NCBI GenBank assembly: GCA_902773305.1
Contig: CACYEB010000196.1
Coordinates: 1 to 18,746, forward strand
Direction of reading: 5' to 3'
DNA from: an uncultured Bacteroidia bacterium
GTDB lineage: Bacteria; Bacteroidota; Bacteroidia; Bacteroidales; UBA932
Length of the DNA stretch: 18,746 nt
The translations under genes and the position numbers were made by a program. This document shows, in pieces, positions 16,361 through 18,746 of this stretch. Each line of letters starts with the position of its first letter. Within the stretch, counting starts at the first letter, position 1. A model generated the notes under the pieces. That model had not been told where the DNA came from, made no database searches, and saw only the letters and a program-made list of their open reading frames with translations.

Positions 16361-17266
16361 ATGAACAGAAAAGAATTCATCAAAACATCCCTGTTGGGAG
16401 CAGCTGCCGTGGCTGCGGCTCCCTCGCTGCTGGCTTCCTGCGCCTCCGATTCCAAGAAGGTTGACAACGGCGCCTGCCTCAATATCTCTTTCCAGAGCGG
16501 CAAGGCACTGGGTGAAACCTATGCAGAAAAACTGGACTATTGCGAGTCACTGGGCGTTACCGGTTTCGAGCCGGGCGGATGGGAACTGGTAAATCAGTAC
16601 GACGACCTGGCCAAGGCTCTGGAAGGCCGCAGCATCAAGGTTTCTGCCATCTGTGCGGGCTTCGAGGGCTTTATCCTGGCCGACGACCCGGTGCAGAAAG
16701 AGGCTTTTGATACCTCTATGCGCCGTATTATCGAGGCTGCCGGGCAAATCGGCTCCACAGGCGTGATTATGGTGCCTGCTTTCAGCCGTCAGGAGCCCTG
16801 CAAGCCCAATAACCAGGAGACCTACGACTATCTCTGCGAGCAACTTCACAACCTGGGTACTTTTGCCCTTGAGCACGGCACCAGCGTTATTCTGGAGCCG
16901 CTGAACCGCGCCGAGTGTTTCTACCTGCGTCTGGTCAGTGCCGCTGCAGCAATATGCCGTGATTCGCAAAGCTCGGGCGTGAAGTGTATGGGAGATTTCT
17001 GGCATATGAAAGAGGAGACCAGCGACTATGCCGCCCTGATGTCCGCCGGCACCAAGTACCTGCAGCACATCCACATCGCCAGCCGCCTGAACCGTTGCAA
17101 TCCGGGCGAGGACGGCGAGGCCGACAACTATATCGACGGCTTCCATGCTCTCAAGGAGATGGGCTACAACAAGTACATAAGCTTTGAGTGCGGCAACATC
17201 GGCGATCCCGCCGTGGCTATACCCGCCGCTGTGGAGCTGATCAGGAATCAGTGGGAGCAGGCCTAG
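16361..17266 (+). CDS. Xylose isomerase-like TIM barrel (sugar epimerase/isomerase family), lipoprotein
   Basis: The protein is 301 residues. The N terminus NRKEFIKTSLLGAAAVAAA is a signal peptide with a degenerate Tat-like RK pair and a lipobox LASC (Cys27), so the enzyme should be a periplasm- or surface-exposed lipoprotein. The rest is an AP endonuclease 2/xylose isomerase-type TIM barrel with the expected metal-binding residues: Glu179 in VILEPLNRAE, Asp212 and His215 in MGDFWHM, His238 in HIHIAS and Glu276 in SFECGN. Such barrels paired with Gfo/Idh/MocA oxidoreductases act on keto-sugars or inositols. Here the pair is exported and sits after a cytochrome c, so epimerisation or isomerisation of an oxidised sugar outside the cytoplasm is plausible. 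Its stop is one base from the stop of the opposing aldo/keto reductase, with no room for a separate terminator. Confidence 0.88.
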   Translation: MNRKEFIKTSLLGAAAVAAAPSLLASCASDSKKVDNGACLNISFQSGKALGETYAEKLDYCESLGVTGFEPGGWELVNQYDDLAKALEGRSIKVSAICAGFEGFILADDPVQKEAFDTSMRRIIEAAGQIGSTGVIMVPAFSRQEPCKPNNQETYDYLCEQLHNLGTFALEHGTSVILEPLNRAECFYLRLVSAAAAICRDSQSSGVKCMGDFWHMKEETSDYAALMSAGTKYLQHIHIASRLNRCNPGEDGEADNYIDGFHALKEMGYNKYISFECGNIGDPAVAIPAAVELIRNQWEQA

Positions 17267-17267
17267 C

Positions 17268-18611
17268 CTAGAACTCTTTACCTTGTTTCAGGCGCTCTAC
17301 AAAAGCGTCTAAGCGGCGCATTTCCTTGGGAATGTCGATGTTTTGCGGGCATTTTGGGGTGCAGTCGTTGCAGCCGATGCAGTGATTGGCCTGCTGCAGG
17401 GCGGGAACGCTGCGGTCATAACCGACCAGAAACGCGCGGCGAAGCTTGCGATAGTTGTCATCTGCCGACGATATGGGCATCATCTCTTCGCTGACGCACT
17501 TGTTGTAGTGCTGGAATATGCCCGGGATGTCGATGCCGTATTTGCAGGGCACGCAATAGTTGCAGGCGGTGCAGTCTATCAGCGGGAACTCAACCATCTC
17601 TTTGGCTATCCTTTCAAGGAACGCCAATTCTTCTTCGCTGCAGGGTTCAAAGCCGCTGTAGGTTGCGATATTGTCCTGCAGGTGTTCCATATAAGTCATT
17701 CCGCTAAGCACGCTAAGTACACGTGGATGGGTGCCGGCAAAGCGGAACGCCCACTTGGCGATACTGTCGGCGGGCCGGCGCTCCAACATCTTCTTGGCGA
17801 TAGTCTCAGGTACATTGGCCAGGGCACCTCCGCGCAGAGGCTCCATTATGGTAGCCTGTATTCCACGCTTGTCCAGTTCTTCGTATAGATATGAGGCGTT
17901 CACATTCCAGCCGCCGGCGTGGTTCCAGTCCAGATAGTTCAGTTGGATCTGTACAAAATCCCAGTGGACTTTCTCGTGGTAGGCCAGGATGTGGTCAAAG
18001 GCTTCCTTGACGCCGTGGAAACTCCAGCCAAGGTTGCGGATTCTCCCTGCCTCGCGCTCCTGCTGCAAGAAATCCAGGATACCGTTATCTATGAACCGCC
18101 TGTTGAAGGACTCTATGCTGCTGCCGATGTTGTGCAGCAGGTAATAGTCTATATAGTCCACCTTGAGCTTCTCAAAGGAATTGCGATACATCTTCTTTGC
18201 AAACTCCTGCGAGAAATCGCCGCGGGAGTTGGACATCTTGGTGGCCACGAAATATTTGTCGCGCTGATGACGGCTCAGGCATTCGCCCATAATACCTTCG
18301 CTGCGGCCGCCGGTATATACCGGGGCGGTGTCGTAATAGTTCACGCCGTGATCCATCGCATAATCTATCAGGCGGTGCTGGGCGTCCATATCCACCTTGC
18401 CGTTGCGGGTCCCGTCGTCGGTGGGCATACGCATACAGCCATAGCCCAGCAGGGAGACCTTGTCGCCGCAAGAGGATGTCCGGTATTCCATCTTGCCTGT
18501 GGCTTCCTGTGCTTCTGCAGCCTTGATGTTGATTCCGCCGGCTGCTAGTGCCGCAGATGTGCCGGCCAGTGCGGCTCCCTTGATGAAAGTTCTTCTGTCT
18601 ATCTTTTTCAT
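17268..18611 (-). CDS. Aldo/keto reductase with C-terminal 4Fe-4S domain and Tat-type signal
   Basis: The protein is 447 residues. The N terminus KKIDRRTFIKGAALAGTSAALAAGG has a twin-arginine motif (R6-R7) and a hydrophobic stretch ending near AEAQ, so export of the folded enzyme is expected. The AKR barrel spans about 42-335, with the catalytic tetrad in order: Asp94 and Tyr99 (YYDTAPVY), Lys125 (FVATKM) and His160 (YYLLHN). The C-terminal part is ferredoxin-like, with CTACNYCVPC (347-356) and CIGCNDCTPKCP (411-422), enough cysteines for two 4Fe-4S clusters. This build is known among AKR-ferredoxin proteins; it suggests that electrons reach the sugar or carbonyl site from an iron-sulfur partner as well as, or instead of, free NADPH. 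The start is 12 bp after a ferredoxin-like gene on the same strand. The substrate is unknown. Confidence 0.92.
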   Translation of the reverse strand: MKKIDRRTFIKGAALAGTSAALAAGGINIKAAEAQEATGKMEYRTSSCGDKVSLLGYGCMRMPTDDGTRNGKVDMDAQHRLIDYAMDHGVNYYDTAPVYTGGRSEGIMGECLSRHQRDKYFVATKMSNSRGDFSQEFAKKMYRNSFEKLKVDYIDYYLLHNIGSSIESFNRRFIDNGILDFLQQEREAGRIRNLGWSFHGVKEAFDHILAYHEKVHWDFVQIQLNYLDWNHAGGWNVNASYLYEELDKRGIQATIMEPLRGGALANVPETIAKKMLERRPADSIAKWAFRFAGTHPRVLSVLSGMTYMEHLQDNIATYSGFEPCSEEELAFLERIAKEMVEFPLIDCTACNYCVPCKYGIDIPGIFQHYNKCVSEEMMPISSADDNYRKLRRAFLVGYDRSVPALQQANHCIGCNDCTPKCPQNIDIPKEMRRLDAFVERLKQGKEF

Positions 18612-18623
18612 ATCGGCGGTCGT

Positions 18624-18746
18624 TTAGATGGTATGATGGATTTCGTGGCCCTCAACCCGGATGGCGCTTTGGGGACGGGCGGGGCAGAGGGCCTGGCAGG
18701 CGCCGCAGCCGATGCATTTCGCGCTGTCCACAGCGGGTATCTTGAC
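18624..18746 (-). CDS. 4Fe-4S ferredoxin-like protein, C-terminal end (cut by window end)
   Basis: The last 40 residues of a gene that enters from beyond the window. Translated from the right edge it contains KCIGCGACQALCPARP, a full CxxCxxCxxxCP 4Fe-4S motif, followed by SAIRVEGHEIHHTI and a TAA stop at 18624-18626. The CPxRPxxAIxVxG ending resembles the last cluster of polyferredoxins and NapH/NapF-like 4Fe-4S proteins common in Bacteroidetes. It lies 12 bp upstream of the Tat-type aldo/keto reductase and is almost certainly in the same operon, where it is a candidate electron donor or acceptor for that enzyme. Whether the missing part has membrane helices, an FMN-binding domain or more clusters cannot be seen. 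Confidence 0.8.
   Translation of the reverse strand, partial: VKIPAVDSAKCIGCGACQALCPARPQSAIRVEGHEIHHTI

Noticed and set aside
1..18746. CRISPR arrays, tRNA or rRNA genes, insertion sequences, integrase or phage genes
   Set aside because: No direct repeat array, cloverleaf, transposase or terminal inverted repeats were found on reading either strand.

Overview
The window looks like a chromosomal segment from a member of the Bacteroidota, most likely an uncultured or gut-associated Bacteroidales. This rests on three things: TAnnTTTG (Bacteroidetes -7 type) promoter elements in the few intergenic gaps, protein families typical of the phylum, and A-rich leaders instead of Shine-Dalgarno sites in front of most genes. 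Genus cannot be fixed from sequence reading alone. No tRNA, rRNA, CRISPR array or insertion sequence was seen.

Region 1 (1-5415, + strand) is the end of a surface-polysaccharide cluster. It holds the C-terminal part of a family 2 glycosyltransferase, a complete family 2 glycosyltransferase, a Wzy-like polymerase, a secreted/membrane protein of unknown role with its own promoter, a GT4 glycosyltransferase and a GNAT acetyltransferase whose start overlaps the GT4 stop. Region 2 (5431-7293) is an OmpA-like outer membrane protein, closed by a strong hairpin at 7311-7352.

Region 3 (7360-10746, - strand) is a tight proline biosynthesis operon, transcribed proC-proB-proA (1-bp gap, then a 4-bp overlap), followed by a short ORF that may be a remnant of another glycosyltransferase-like gene. 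proC is divergent from a secreted GH78 alpha-L-rhamnosidase (10784-13402). The 37-bp gap between them carries two opposed -7 elements placed so close to the start codons that both mRNAs may be leaderless or nearly so.

Region 4 (13454-17266, + strand) is the most unusual part. A membrane-anchored NapC/NirT-type tetraheme cytochrome c is fused to a SUMF1/FGE-sulfatase-fold domain that lacks one of the two catalytic cysteines of true formylglycine-generating enzymes. It is followed closely by a Tat-type lipoprotein Gfo/Idh/MocA oxidoreductase and a lipoprotein xylose-isomerase-like TIM barrel. Running towards it from the other strand (17268-18746) are a Tat-type aldo/keto reductase with C-terminal 4Fe-4S motifs and the end of a 4Fe-4S ferredoxin-like gene. 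Together these suggest an extracytoplasmic sugar oxidation/isomerisation module that could exchange electrons with the quinone pool through the cytochrome. Family assignments are firm; the joint pathway is inference.
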